Assembly (NCBI GenBank): GCA_965220485.1
Contig: OZ244832.1
Span: 3,782,001-3,846,000 of the forward strand
Reading direction: 5' to 3'
Origin: Aldehydirespirator sp965220485
Lineage (GTDB): Bacteria > Actinomycetota > Acidimicrobiia > Acidimicrobiales > Aldehydirespiratoraceae
DNA length: 64,000 nucleotides
The notes under the pieces were generated by a model. The model was not told the origin of the DNA. It made no database searches and worked only from the letters and a program-made list of their open reading frames with translations. The stretch's first letter is position 1. Every line of letters begins with the position of its first letter. A program made the translations under genes and the position numbers. Below are positions 37,822-46,867 of this stretch, piece after piece.

Positions 37822-40800
37822 GTGCCGAGGATTCTTGACAACATTGATCTAGAGACAGAGCGGGAGCTGCTTGAAACACTCGGGTCGTCGTATCGACTAG
37901 ATGCGGCGATTGGCTATTTCAACCTGAGGGGCTGGAAGCTGCTGGCCGAAGCGGTTGACGCCATGCCGAAGCGGTCGGGGGAGCCGAAGTCTCGGATTCT
38001 GGTTGGTATTCATGAGGCTCCTGCCGATGAGTTGCGCCGGTTGGTTCGGATGCGCCAGCCCGAGCCGACCGACAACCGTACTGCTGCCCGATTGAAGGCT
38101 GAGACGGTTTCGGAATACCGGGACCAGTTGCAGATCGGGTTGCCTACCGAGGGCGATGAGACGGCGCTCCGGGCGTTGCTTCACCAGATCGAAGCTGGCG
38201 ACGTGCAGGTGCGTGTCCATACGGCTCACCGACTGCACGCCAAGCTCTACATGTGCCACCGGGATGACAGCCCGACGCCTCGTGTCGGGTATGTCGGCTC
38301 ATCGAATCTGACGGTGGCAGGGCTGCGCGAGCAGGGTGAACTGAACGTGGATGTGCTCGACGGTGACTCCACTGAGAAGCTGGCCCGCTGGTTCGAGGAT
38401 CGTTGGAACGACCCGTTCACAGTTGATGCGATGCCGGAGTTGGCCGAGTCCTTGCGGGAGTCGTGGGCCTCAGAGGATCAGCTTGCCCCGTTCTTGGTGT
38501 ATCTGAAGATGGCCTACCACCTCTCCAAGGAGGCCCGTGAGGGTCTCATCGAGTACGGCCTGCCAGCTTCTATGCAGGACAAGCTGCTGGACTTCCAGGC
38601 TGCTGCTGTGAAGATCGCCGCCCGGATCGTGATGCAGAAGGGCGGGGCGATGATCGGGGATGTCGTCGGGCTGGGCAAGACCCTTGTCGGCACTGCTGTG
38701 GCTCGGCTGCTCCAGGAGGAGCAGGGCTTCGAGACGCTGGTGGTGTGCCCGAAGAATCTTGTCGGTATGTGGGAGTCGTATCTGCACGAGTACGAGGTGC
38801 GGGGCAAGGTCGAGTCGCTGTCGATGGTCCACAAGAACCTGCCTGATGCTCGCCGGTACCGGCTGGTGATCATCGATGAGGCTCACAACCTCAGGAGTGA
38901 CAAGCGCCGCGACCACGGGGTTCTTCAGGGCTACATCGCTGATAACGACTCCAGGGTGCTGCTGTTGACTGCTACCCCCTACAACAAAGAACTCGGTGAT
39001 CTCGCCTCACAGTTGTCGCTGTTCATCCGCCCCGACACCGACTTGGGCCTTCGACCGGAGAGGGCCATCGCTGAAGTCGGGGAGACGGAATTCGAGTGGA
39101 TGTGCAACGGACTGACTTCGACACTGGGCGCGTTCAAGCGGTCTGAGCACCTTGGGGACTGGCAGGCGTTGATGTCGCAGTACCTCGTTCGCCGCACTCG
39201 CCGGTTCGTTGAGGACAACTATGCCGAAGTGGATGAGCAAGGACGCCGCTACCTGGAGTTCGACACCGGCAAGCGGTTCTACTTCCCGAAGCGGACTGCC
39301 ATGCCTACCGAACGAGCCATGACCGCAGATGATCCTGCCTATGCGATGGCGTCAGACAACACGTTGGACTCGATCCGTGATCTGCTGTTGCCCCGCTACC
39401 AGCTAGGCGACTACATCGACACCGCCTTCGAGCCGTCCAATCCCGCGGAGCGTCAACTGGTGGACGACTTGGAGAACTCCTCTAGAGGCAACTTGGCCGG
39501 TTTCACAAGGATCACGATGTTCAAGCGGCTGTCGTCGTCGGGGCCTGCGTTCATCGCAACGCTTCGCCGTCATCGCCTACGGAACCTCGTGGCCGCATAC
39601 GCACTCAACAACAAGTTGGCTGTGCCCATCGGCTCGGTCGATAACGCGCTATGGGCAGCAGAGGCGGACAAAGAGCCTGAAGACAGTGGTGAGGACAGCG
39701 ACCACACCGTCTTGTTCGACTCCGATGACGACACCGCCGCCAGCGCCTACGACAAGCTCCAGTCCAAGAACCCCAAAGCGATCCGCTGGGCACCCCACCA
39801 CATGTTCATCCCCGACCTTGAAGAAGACCTACAGCACGACGCGGATGTCATCACCGAGATGCTCAACGGCTTCGGAGCCTGGGACGCCGACCATGACGGC
39901 AAGATCGCAGCCCTACAAGACCTGCTCACCGACCGGTACCCCGACAGCAAGGTGCTCATCTTCACTGAGGCAGCCGACACCGCCAACTATGTGTGGGAGG
40001 AACTGCTACGACGTGGGGTTGAGGCGGTCGGGGTGGTGACCGGCGACTCCGAGAACCCGACCACTCTCGCCAAGAGGTTCTCCCCGAAGTCCAATACTTC
40101 CGTGACCAACGGCTCGCCCGTCAAGAACGAACTGCGGGTGCTGGTGTCCACCGATGTTCTCTCAGAAGGCCAGAACCTCCAAGACGCCCACATCATCGTG
40201 AACTATGACCTGCCGTGGGCCATCGTCAAGCTCGTGCAGCGAGCCGGGCGGGTGGATCGCATCGGGCAGAACTCACCCGAAGTGCTGGTCTACTCGCTGA
40301 TGCCTGCCGATGAAATCGAAGGCGAGATCAACCTTCGGGGTCGCATCCGTGAACGCTTGGGGGAGAACGCTCAGCTCCTCGGTTCGGATGAGGCGTTCTT
40401 TGGTGACTCCACAGAGAGCCAGATCATCTCCGGCGTCTACGACGAGTCGTCCTCCTACGGGCTGGGCGGCATCGAAGATGTTGACCCCGTGTCGATGGCC
40501 TATGAAATCTGGCGACACGCCAGCAACAGCTACCCAGAGATCGCCCAGAGGGTCGCTTCGCTGCCCAACATCGTCTACTCGACTAAGCACACCACCGACG
40601 ACGCTCCCGACACCGGCGTGCTGGTCCACACCCAGACGGTCGCAGGAGCAGATGCTTTCGCTTTCGTGGAACCCAGCGGCCAAGCCCGACGCGTCACCCC
40701 ACAGGAAGCCCTACAGCGCGCAGAGTGCAAACCGGACACTCCCTCAGTACCACGCCTGGACGACCACCACGACCTCACCGCAGCCGCTCTAGGAGGGCCG

Positions 40801-41142
40801 CTGCGAACCCCCACCGGGCGAGCCACCGGAGCCTTGCAAGGCGTAAGAGGCAAGGTCTGGAGAAGGCTCCACGACCAGATGGACAGCTTCACCGACAACC
40901 TCCTGTTCACCAAAGCAGACCTCGAAACAGCCCACGACGCCATGAACGAACGCCCCCTCTACGAATCAGCCATCCAGCGCCTAGCCAAAGCCGTCCGAGA
41001 CCGAAGCGTCGATGACTTAGCCGCCCTCGTAGTAGACCTCCACAACGACAAACGGCTCTGCGTACCACCCACCCCCGACGGAACAGACAACGAACCCACC
41101 ATCGTCTGCACAATGGGGCTACAAGACAGTCCCGCGCTCTAG
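37822..41142 (+). CDS. PLD-nuclease/SNF2-like helicase fusion
   Basis: 1106 aa. The N-terminal phospholipase D-like domain has one HxK motif (H139, K141 in LHAKLYM, then GSSNLT). The helicase has motif I GLGKT (283-287), motif II DEAH (352-355), motif III LTATPYNK, an RTRR-containing linker, and lobe 2 with VSTDVLSEGQNLQ and QRAGRVDRIGQ. PLD domains of this kind are nucleases in several defence systems. It directly follows the truncated methylase gene and is likely co-transcribed. All motifs are intact, although the partner methylase is damaged. Confidence 0.87.
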   Translation: MPRILDNIDLETERELLETLGSSYRLDAAIGYFNLRGWKLLAEAVDAMPKRSGEPKSRILVGIHEAPADELRRLVRMRQPEPTDNRTAARLKAETVSEYRDQLQIGLPTEGDETALRALLHQIEAGDVQVRVHTAHRLHAKLYMCHRDDSPTPRVGYVGSSNLTVAGLREQGELNVDVLDGDSTEKLARWFEDRWNDPFTVDAMPELAESLRESWASEDQLAPFLVYLKMAYHLSKEAREGLIEYGLPASMQDKLLDFQAAAVKIAARIVMQKGGAMIGDVVGLGKTLVGTAVARLLQEEQGFETLVVCPKNLVGMWESYLHEYEVRGKVESLSMVHKNLPDARRYRLVIIDEAHNLRSDKRRDHGVLQGYIADNDSRVLLLTATPYNKELGDLASQLSLFIRPDTDLGLRPERAIAEVGETEFEWMCNGLTSTLGAFKRSEHLGDWQALMSQYLVRRTRRFVEDNYAEVDEQGRRYLEFDTGKRFYFPKRTAMPTERAMTADDPAYAMASDNTLDSIRDLLLPRYQLGDYIDTAFEPSNPAERQLVDDLENSSRGNLAGFTRITMFKRLSSSGPAFIATLRRHRLRNLVAAYALNNKLAVPIGSVDNALWAAEADKEPEDSGEDSDHTVLFDSDDDTAASAYDKLQSKNPKAIRWAPHHMFIPDLEEDLQHDADVITEMLNGFGAWDADHDGKIAALQDLLTDRYPDSKVLIFTEAADTANYVWEELLRRGVEAVGVVTGDSENPTTLAKRFSPKSNTSVTNGSPVKNELRVLVSTDVLSEGQNLQDAHIIVNYDLPWAIVKLVQRAGRVDRIGQNSPEVLVYSLMPADEIEGEINLRGRIRERLGENAQLLGSDEAFFGDSTESQIISGVYDESSSYGLGGIEDVDPVSMAYEIWRHASNSYPEIAQRVASLPNIVYSTKHTTDDAPDTGVLVHTQTVAGADAFAFVEPSGQARRVTPQEALQRAECKPDTPSVPRLDDHHDLTAAALGGPLRTPTGRATGALQGVRGKVWRRLHDQMDSFTDNLLFTKADLETAHDAMNERPLYESAIQRLAKAVRDRSVDDLAALVVDLHNDKRLCVPPTPDGTDNEPTIVCTMGLQDSPAL

Positions 41143-41558
41143 GGCGGGTACCAAATTGGATTTTCAAGCGCTGCCCGCTTCAGCTTCTTCTTGGCCTTGT
41201 CTTTCGCCTTGTTTTCAAGACCTCGCATATCAATGTATGCGTGTGACGGGTGAACATTCTGGCGTGCCGAGTCATCCACTGCACGTAGCTCAGCATCCTT
41301 GACATCGCCTACACTGACAACACAACTGCCCTTAGTCTTGAGTCCAGATTCTTCGGTGTGAATCCGGTGTGCCTCTGCTGCCGTTACGACAGACGCTTGA
41401 TATGTAGACACCATGTCATTTCCTGCCCAAAACACCGCCGTCGTGATCTCCTTATCTCGGCGGACCTGTTCTGGATGGATTTGCCGACGTAGCATCTCCT
41501 CACGGTCCTCAATCTCAGTCTCACCATGGGTTAACGATGGCGCGCTTGCTAGAGTCAC
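41139..41558 (-). CDS. Hypothetical 139-aa protein, basic C-terminus
   Basis: No family recognised. A helical charged N-terminus, a central small-residue core (SCVVSVGDVKDAELRAVDD) and a Lys-rich tail (NKAKDKAKKKLKRAALENP). It is coupled to the upstream 461-aa gene by a 4-bp overlap and convergent with the PLD-helicase, with 4 bp of overlap between their 3' ends. Confidence 0.5.
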   Translation of the reverse strand: MTLASAPSLTHGETEIEDREEMLRRQIHPEQVRRDKEITTAVFWAGNDMVSTYQASVVTAAEAHRIHTEESGLKTKGSCVVSVGDVKDAELRAVDDSARQNVHPSHAYIDMRGLENKAKDKAKKKLKRAALENPIWYPP

Positions 41559-42940
41559 ACTTTGCTCGTACTCTCAAACGACCTAAGCCATTCACGCAAG
41601 AAGTCACCCGTGATGCGAGTTTGCTCGTCGTACCGGTGCTCATCTGTAGTTGCATTCCATGAGGCTACCGTTGCGACCTCACTAGCAGTGTGGAACGTGA
41701 TGGACGCTTCCATAGACTCTAGAGACCATTCCAGTGACACACCTCCATCCGCGAGCGGGAAGGCATGAGGGAACGGCAAGTCATAGAACAGCAGCGGAGC
41801 AGCGAGTGCGAGCGCTCCCATAACCGCTGCATCGCTGGGCGCTAGGGACTGTTTGTCGTACCAGCCATCATCGAGCGACGAGATAGATTCCAACTCCTGA
41901 ATGAACTCCTGCACTCGTTGTGAGGATACTTCATCAGCTATCTTCAACTCCTCAATTCGAGACGATGCGGTATCGAATGATGAGTCCACGTAGCAAAATG
42001 TCCCGCGCGCCACAACTATAGGGCCTGCATCTCTCGATGGTGTAATTGCAGACTTGATCGTATCTAGCGGTACCCCGTCTGCGTAGAAGATATCCGTATT
42101 GACAGGTCTGGTATCTGTTGATAAGACCATCGTGATGCGCGATAGATCAGCCTCTATCCTGGTGATTCTCCCCGCAACTAAGTCACGCATACGCTGTTCA
42201 TATGTGAGACTCGACTCCAGTTGATCCCGAACGCTTCGATCAAGATAATACTCGTTTCCCGAAGTGTCCATGACATCAATACGTTCATCGTCTTCGAGTT
42301 CACGGCCCATACGGACTAGCGCCTCTCCAACACTTCGGGGCATATCTAGCAGCAGCGCGCTGTGGCCATTCTCACGGACCTCATCCAAGATGCTGCGATG
42401 CGTGTCGATGCTGTTCTCCAAGTATCCGCGTGGAGGCTCGAATAGCGGTGGAGCGGCAGGGTCAGACTCCATTGGCCTGACCCTTAGAGCGAGACTACCT
42501 CTGAGTACATCGTCTATTCCTATCTTGAGGCGCTCGGCAAAGTGGTTGGGCAACTGCGAGGCGCTCGGGTTATCTTCACGATAGAGATGGCTCGCGATTG
42601 CGATGATCGTTTGTTGGAATGCTAGGAACTCCTGGCCCGCCGCAGCAAACGCCTCAGCAGATAGCTGCTGAGCGTCGAACCGACCTCCGCTAAAGCGAAG
42701 GCCAGGTTCGCGTGGGCCTATGTCGGAGAGTGACACAGAGGAGAAGCTACCTGTGGAAAAGGAGAGTTGCGCTCCCCAGCGCAACCCCGTTCGACCGGTG
42801 CGGGTGGGCGGTCCTCCAGCGGGAGGTTCCGCGCCGGAACCCGACTCGCAGCCTGCGAGTGCTCTCACGGCTAGGTCTTTCGCTGGAACCCGCATGACCG
42901 ATGCCGAAGACGTGCTGGGTTTCGAGGCAAGGCGGTCCAC
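41555..42940 (-). CDS. Hypothetical 461-aa protein of the same operon
   Basis: No family recognised with certainty. Soluble, acidic, helical and beta-mixed. The segment SSLDDGWYDKQSLAPSDAA resembles a short motif seen in uncharacterised proteins of defence islands. The start is uncertain: the first about 70 residues are Pro/Gly/Ser-rich and a GTG at 42736 is an alternative, but neither has a good ribosome-binding site. It overlaps the 139-aa gene by 4 bp, and the pair lies near the right end of the island. Confidence 0.5.
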   Translation of the reverse strand: MDRLASKPSTSSASVMRVPAKDLAVRALAGCESGSGAEPPAGGPPTRTGRTGLRWGAQLSFSTGSFSSVSLSDIGPREPGLRFSGGRFDAQQLSAEAFAAAGQEFLAFQQTIIAIASHLYREDNPSASQLPNHFAERLKIGIDDVLRGSLALRVRPMESDPAAPPLFEPPRGYLENSIDTHRSILDEVRENGHSALLLDMPRSVGEALVRMGRELEDDERIDVMDTSGNEYYLDRSVRDQLESSLTYEQRMRDLVAGRITRIEADLSRITMVLSTDTRPVNTDIFYADGVPLDTIKSAITPSRDAGPIVVARGTFCYVDSSFDTASSRIEELKIADEVSSQRVQEFIQELESISSLDDGWYDKQSLAPSDAAVMGALALAAPLLFYDLPFPHAFPLADGGVSLEWSLESMEASITFHTASEVATVASWNATTDEHRYDEQTRITGDFLREWLRSFESTSKV

Positions 42941-42999
42941 ACCTCAGGAAGCGCAAAGCTGTTACCTAGGGATTTCTCGTCTCGCGCACCCCAACGGCC

Positions 43000-43263
43000 C
43001 TAGATCGAGACGGTGTATTCCTTCCAGGGGACAGATTCGAGAGGCACAGAGGCCATGAACCTCGAAATATCTGAGCGCCCGTAGTAGGTCGGCGTGCCAT
43101 TGAAATCTTGCGCCATCAGCACGGTCGGTATGCCGCCGAACAGCCTGGACCCTTCCAATACGAGCGCATCTCGCCTGGTGGGGTCGTTCAGGATGTGCTG
43201 CTTCACGATCAGGACTCCGAAGGTGACGCTCTGTTCCTCGATGACTGCTCCTTGAAATTGCAT
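43000..43263 (-). CDS. Conserved hypothetical protein, 87 aa
   Basis: MQFQGAVIEEQSVTFGVLIV, then GGIPTVLMAQDFNG, PTYYGRSDISRFMASVP and VPWKEYTV form a compact alpha/beta protein of a type I have seen as an uncharacterised small conserved family. The ATG at 43263 has no obvious ribosome-binding site. Function unknown. Confidence 0.6.
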   Translation of the reverse strand: MQFQGAVIEEQSVTFGVLIVKQHILNDPTRRDALVLEGSRLFGGIPTVLMAQDFNGTPTYYGRSDISRFMASVPLESVPWKEYTVSI

Positions 43264-43726
43264 GTGGATACCTACCTTGTGAGAGTTGGCGGCGTGCCGT
43301 TGTAGCCGCCTGCCGGGTAGTCGAATGACATCGATGTGACTCTATCGATGGGGTATGACAACCGCCCCGTCGCGCAGGCGGCTTGGCGTGGTGGGCCAGG
43401 TGCCTTCGCTTGGGCCGTGCGGTTCTCGTGCTCAGCGCAGACCACTTGGAGGCGTTCCCATTGAGGCACAAGAATGCGTCGAATGTGCGCTTCGGCTGCG
43501 AGCTGATTCGCCTTCGCGCCGCTCTGACCTCGGGAAAGGCTGAAATGGGCTGCAAGTGAGGGCCGCTAGACGTTCCCAATTCGGGCATAACGCGTTCCTA
43601 ACGCCTAAGGCCGTACCGCTCTGACCTCGGTGTTTACCTATTTCGCGCCAGCCCCTACTCGGGCGGACTGGATGAAAATATGGCGCAAAATTGCTGCAGC
43701 TTCATGGTACTCGGCTCTCTGCTCCA
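43264..43726. other. Gap at the probable right edge of the island
   Basis: 463 bp with short Arg-rich frames and no recognisable gene. A short direct repeat (CCGCTCTGACCTCGG) occurs near 43520 and 43617. No copy of the tRNA-Thr core was found. The composition changes here to the high-GC Tad locus. Confidence 0.45.
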
Positions 43727-44107
43727 TCAACGTGGTTGCCGTTGGGGTCGGCAGGCGTCAACCGCTGAGGCGGCGCGGGCCTTGAACTGGGCGTCCAACC
43801 CGCGGTCGTAGGCGACTATCCGATCCGCGGTGGCAGGAGTCAGGTTCTTCCACAGGACCGGATCCCACGACACCTGCGCCGTCACGACCACGCCGGCGTC
43901 GGCCGCGGCGCAGGCATCGATGCCGTCGGCCGCGGGCGGGGCGCATCCCTCGGGGGTGATGCAGCCCGCGACGAAGGAGGCCGCGGCGTGCTCGGCCCGG
44001 AGTTCGGCCAGGTCCGTCGCCGCGGCGTGGGCCGCGTGGTCGCGCAGCGAAACGGCCATGGCCGTGACTATCGCGGCCAGCATGAGCACCAGCACCGGAA
44101 CGGTCAT
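43727..44107 (-). CDS. TadE/TadG-like minor pilin protein
   Basis: 126 aa. An N-terminal hydrophobic helix (VPVLVLMLAAIVTAMAVS) is followed by an Ala-rich extracytoplasmic part with four Cys. It is the last gene of the minus-strand Tad cluster, 9 bp after another such protein. Assigned by topology and neighbours; sequence identity is weak in this family. Confidence 0.55.
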   Translation of the reverse strand: MTVPVLVLMLAAIVTAMAVSLRDHAAHAAATDLAELRAEHAAASFVAGCITPEGCAPPAADGIDACAAADAGVVVTAQVSWDPVLWKNLTPATADRIVAYDRGLDAQFKARAASAVDACRPQRQPR

Positions 44108-44116
44108 CCGGCCCTC

Positions 44117-44506
44117 CTACGGCGGTGGGCAGGGGGCCCGGACATGCACGGAGGCGGCCGGCCGGGCCTGGGCGTAGCCAGCGATGCACACCCGGTTGCC
44201 GGACAGCGGGCCCGACACCTCACACACGACGGTGACCGCGGCCGTGCGGTCCGCGTCGGCGTGATTGACGATCGTGTCTGTCCGGGCACACGCCGACAGC
44301 GTCGCTCCGAACGCGACCCGCCCGGCAATGTCGGCCGCTTCGGGTCCGACCGTGTGCGCAGCTGATCGGGCGGCCGCCTGGGCCGCTAGCTCGGCCGCGA
44401 CGGTGGAGCGGGCTTGGCCGTTGGAGTAGCCGCCGACGAACGCCACCGCCCACAGGGCGAGCGCGACGACCGGGGCCGCCACCACCAGCGCCACCGCTTC
44501 ATCCAT
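44117..44506 (-). CDS. TadE-like pilus protein
   Basis: 129 aa. MDEAVALVVAAPVVALALWAV is a TadE-type N-terminal membrane helix, followed by an Ala-rich coiled segment and a Cys-containing C-terminal domain. It lies between two similar small genes in the Tad locus. Minor pseudopilin role inferred from context. Confidence 0.6.
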   Translation of the reverse strand: MDEAVALVVAAPVVALALWAVAFVGGYSNGQARSTVAAELAAQAAARSAAHTVGPEAADIAGRVAFGATLSACARTDTIVNHADADRTAAVTVVCEVSGPLSGNRVCIAGYAQARPAASVHVRAPCPPP

Positions 44507-44572
44507 CGGACGGCCTCGTCGCAGGCGCGGACCCGGCTAGCACGACGACATGGGCCGGCACCGAGCCCCGGG

Positions 44573-44989
44573 CTAGCACGACGGTGCGATCGCCCAGCCG
44601 CTGGCGTGAGCGGCTCGTGCCGGTCGACAGGCGACCGCGGTGGCCGCCAGCCATCTGCGGGTCCCGGCCGCGCCCACGGTGACCGTGACTACCACCGTGC
44701 AGGACGGCTCCGCGGTGAGCGTGTAGCCGGTGGCTGTGGCGGCTGAGCGGTAGCCGGTTCGAGCCGCCGCGGCCCGGGCCGCGGCCTCCTCGGCGTCGGT
44801 CCAGCGGGGGTGGGTGTCGGTGCAGTCCCATACGGCGTCGTCGAGGACCTGGGCCGCGGCAGTGGCCGCGGCCACCGCCGCGGTGGATGCGGTGATCTTG
44901 GCCACCTGATGGATGTAGACGCCGAAGAGGATCGCGACCACCACGAAGACCATCGCGGTGGTGCGCAGCGCCCCGAAGGCGGTGTCCAT
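44573..44989 (-). CDS. TadE-like/pseudopilin protein
   Basis: 138 aa. One N-terminal membrane helix (TAMVFVVVAILFGVYIHQVA), then an Ala-rich helix, as in pseudopilins, and a beta-rich C-terminal domain with Cys residues. Part of the same minus-strand cluster. Confidence 0.55.
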   Translation of the reverse strand: MDTAFGALRTTAMVFVVVAILFGVYIHQVAKITASTAAVAAATAAAQVLDDAVWDCTDTHPRWTDAEEAAARAAAARTGYRSAATATGYTLTAEPSCTVVVTVTVGAAGTRRWLAATAVACRPARAAHASGWAIAPSC

Positions 44990-45037
44990 CGCCGGAGCCT
45001 GACCGAACGCTCAGCGGCCTCACCGGAGCCGGGACGG

Positions 45038-45244
45038 CTACCCGCACGTCTTCTTAGTGCTGTCCCAGGTGCCTCCAACGGCAGTGCACAGGTTCTCGTG
45101 CTTGATCTGAGCCTTGTCGGCGACATCCACCTCGTCCGTGCTCGGCGTGTTAGAGCCGACTACTTGCCAGGTGACCAGCACCACCGCGGCGGTGATGGCG
45201 ATGGTGGCGGCGAGCATGATGATCTTGGCGACCGGTGAGTCCAT
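45038..45244 (-). CDS. Small single-TM protein, candidate Flp-type pilin
   Basis: 68 aa from the ATG at 45244, with GAAGGAG upstream (the open frame extends to 45304). A membrane helix right at the start (VAKIIMLAATIAITAAVVLV) and a short C-terminal part with two Cys. It is placed directly after tadC, where major pilin genes are common. No typical Flp prepilin cleavage motif (G/XXXXEY) is visible, so the pilin assignment is tentative. Confidence 0.5.
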   Translation of the reverse strand: MDSPVAKIIMLAATIAITAAVVLVTWQVVGSNTPSTDEVDVADKAQIKHENLCTAVGGTWDSTKKTCG

Positions 45245-45300
45245 GAGGTTGTCTCCTTCGCGAGGTATGCGTGACTGTCGGGAAGGGCGAAGAGCGGTGC

Positions 45301-46023
45301 TCACACGCCGATTTGGATGCTGGCCAGCAGCGCGACGATGACGACCGCGCTGGCTGTGACCGCGACGAGGGTGCCGGTTCCCGCCACCGAGCGGCCCAGC
45401 GCTTCGATGCGGATCCGCCGGTGGTCCTCGAGGGCCTGCACGGCCTGGGCGATGAGCCGGTCGATCAGGCCGGTGGCCGCGGCCCCGCCCCGCTCGGCCT
45501 CGGCCAGCGTGCTGACCAGCGTCTCGGCCGCAGAACCGGTGAAGTGTGCCGACGCGGCGCTCAGCGGGTCACGCCCGGCGGCGAGGGCCAGGTTGATGCT
45601 GGTCGCCGCGGGCGCGAAGGCGGGTGCCTCGACTCGTTCGGCCGCCTCGACCGCGGCGTCGTTGATGGGGCGGCCTGCGGCCACGAACAGGCGGATGCGG
45701 CGCAGCCACTCCAGCAGGGCGGCATCACGGCGGGCCCTGTAGCCGGCCAGCACCATCCCGCGCAGCAGCGGCACCGTCGCGACGGGCACCCACAGGGCCA
45801 CCGCCGCCGCGGCCAGCGCGCCGGTCCAGACGCCCGCGGCGAGCGTCCCGGCGGTCGCGATCACGCCCACAACCAGCGAGGTGGCCACAACCGATGCGGC
45901 GCGCAGCCGCGCCGGGGGCCAGCCCGCCGCCGCGAGCTCGACAGTGTTGGCTGGTGCGGGCGCGGTGGTGAGCACCAGCCGCAACGCCGCGCCAGCGCCG
46001 GACGCGACGGCGATCCAGATCAT
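45301..46023 (-). CDS. tadC: TadC-like type II/IV secretion inner membrane protein
   Basis: 240 aa, T2SSF-type protein: Ala-rich hydrophobic segments near the N-terminus and again at the C-terminus (GTLVAVTASAVVIVALLASIQ), with the cytosolic domain GRPINDAAVEAAERVEAPAF and FTGSAAETLVSTLAEAERGG between, as in TadC. It forms the inner membrane platform with TadB. 28 bp after tadB. Confidence 0.75.
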   Translation of the reverse strand: MIWIAVASGAGAALRLVLTTAPAPANTVELAAAGWPPARLRAASVVATSLVVGVIATAGTLAAGVWTGALAAAAVALWVPVATVPLLRGMVLAGYRARRDAALLEWLRRIRLFVAAGRPINDAAVEAAERVEAPAFAPAATSINLALAAGRDPLSAASAHFTGSAAETLVSTLAEAERGGAAATGLIDRLIAQAVQALEDHRRIRIEALGRSVAGTGTLVAVTASAVVIVALLASIQIGV

Positions 46024-46051
46024 CGCGGGTCTCCCCAGGCGCCGGACGAGG

Positions 46052-46867
46052 TCATCGCAGGCCCCCGTATCGGGCGGCGGCGCGGGCGGGCATCAGGACA
46101 CGGGCGCTGAGGGCCGCGATCACTGCCGCACCGGCCGCCAGCAGGGTGGCTCCCTGGGTGCTGGCCAGCCAGGCGCCCACGTCGGTGGCCACTTGCCCCG
46201 CTCCGGCGATGAGTCCCGCCCCGAGCAGCACCACAAGGGCCAGCGTGGGCATGGCCGTGGCAACCCGGGCATGGAACAGCCGGGCGGTGGCAGCGGTCTG
46301 GGAGGCCTCGGCCTCGAGCACCGCAACGGTCTCGGCCCAGCGCCCGCCTCCTTCAGCTGAGATGGCGACCAGGTCGGCCAGGGAGCCGGCCACCGCGGAG
46401 GGCACTCGGGCCGCGAACCGCTCGGCCGCGATATCAATCCCGACGGTCTCGCAGTCGGCGGCCATCGCCACCGCCGCGTGCCCGACGAGGCCGCTCACCA
46501 GGGGAGCGGCCTTGGCGACCGCGTCGGAGACGGTCACCGCGACCGATGCCTGGTTGGCCAGCACGCCCGCCAGGCGTGCGACCCCCTCGTCGGTGGTGGC
46601 CCGCCGTCTCGACGTCACCAGCACCTTCATCGCCGCGGTGCAAACCACCGCGCACATCGCCGCGGCCGCGCCATGGCCGGCGGTGAGGCCCACAACGATC
46701 ATGAGGGCCGCGGCGGCGGCTCCGGCCGGCAGCTCAGCGGGAAGTCGGGCACGCCGGCGTCGGCCCGTCCTGACCCGCAGCGACCACCGGGTGCCGTCCG
46801 CGGGCCACACCATGATCGCCAGCACCAGTGCGCCGCCGGATGCGATGATCCACCCCGCCGCGCTCAC
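46052..46867 (-). CDS. tadB: TadB-like type II/IV secretion inner membrane protein
   Basis: 271 aa from the GTG at 46867, which overlaps the tadA stop by 4 bp (GTGA). Membrane segments are at residues about 4-20 and 45-85 and at the C-terminus, with a T2SSF cytosolic domain (VARLAGVLANQASVAVTVSDAV; SAEGGGRWAETVAVLEAEAS). The 46867 start is chosen for the coupling; the longer frame has no similarity. Confidence 0.78.
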   Translation of the reverse strand: MSAAGWIIASGGALVLAIMVWPADGTRWSLRVRTGRRRRARLPAELPAGAAAAALMIVVGLTAGHGAAAAMCAVVCTAAMKVLVTSRRRATTDEGVARLAGVLANQASVAVTVSDAVAKAAPLVSGLVGHAAVAMAADCETVGIDIAAERFAARVPSAVAGSLADLVAISAEGGGRWAETVAVLEAEASQTAATARLFHARVATAMPTLALVVLLGAGLIAGAGQVATDVGAWLASTQGATLLAAGAAVIAALSARVLMPARAAARYGGLR

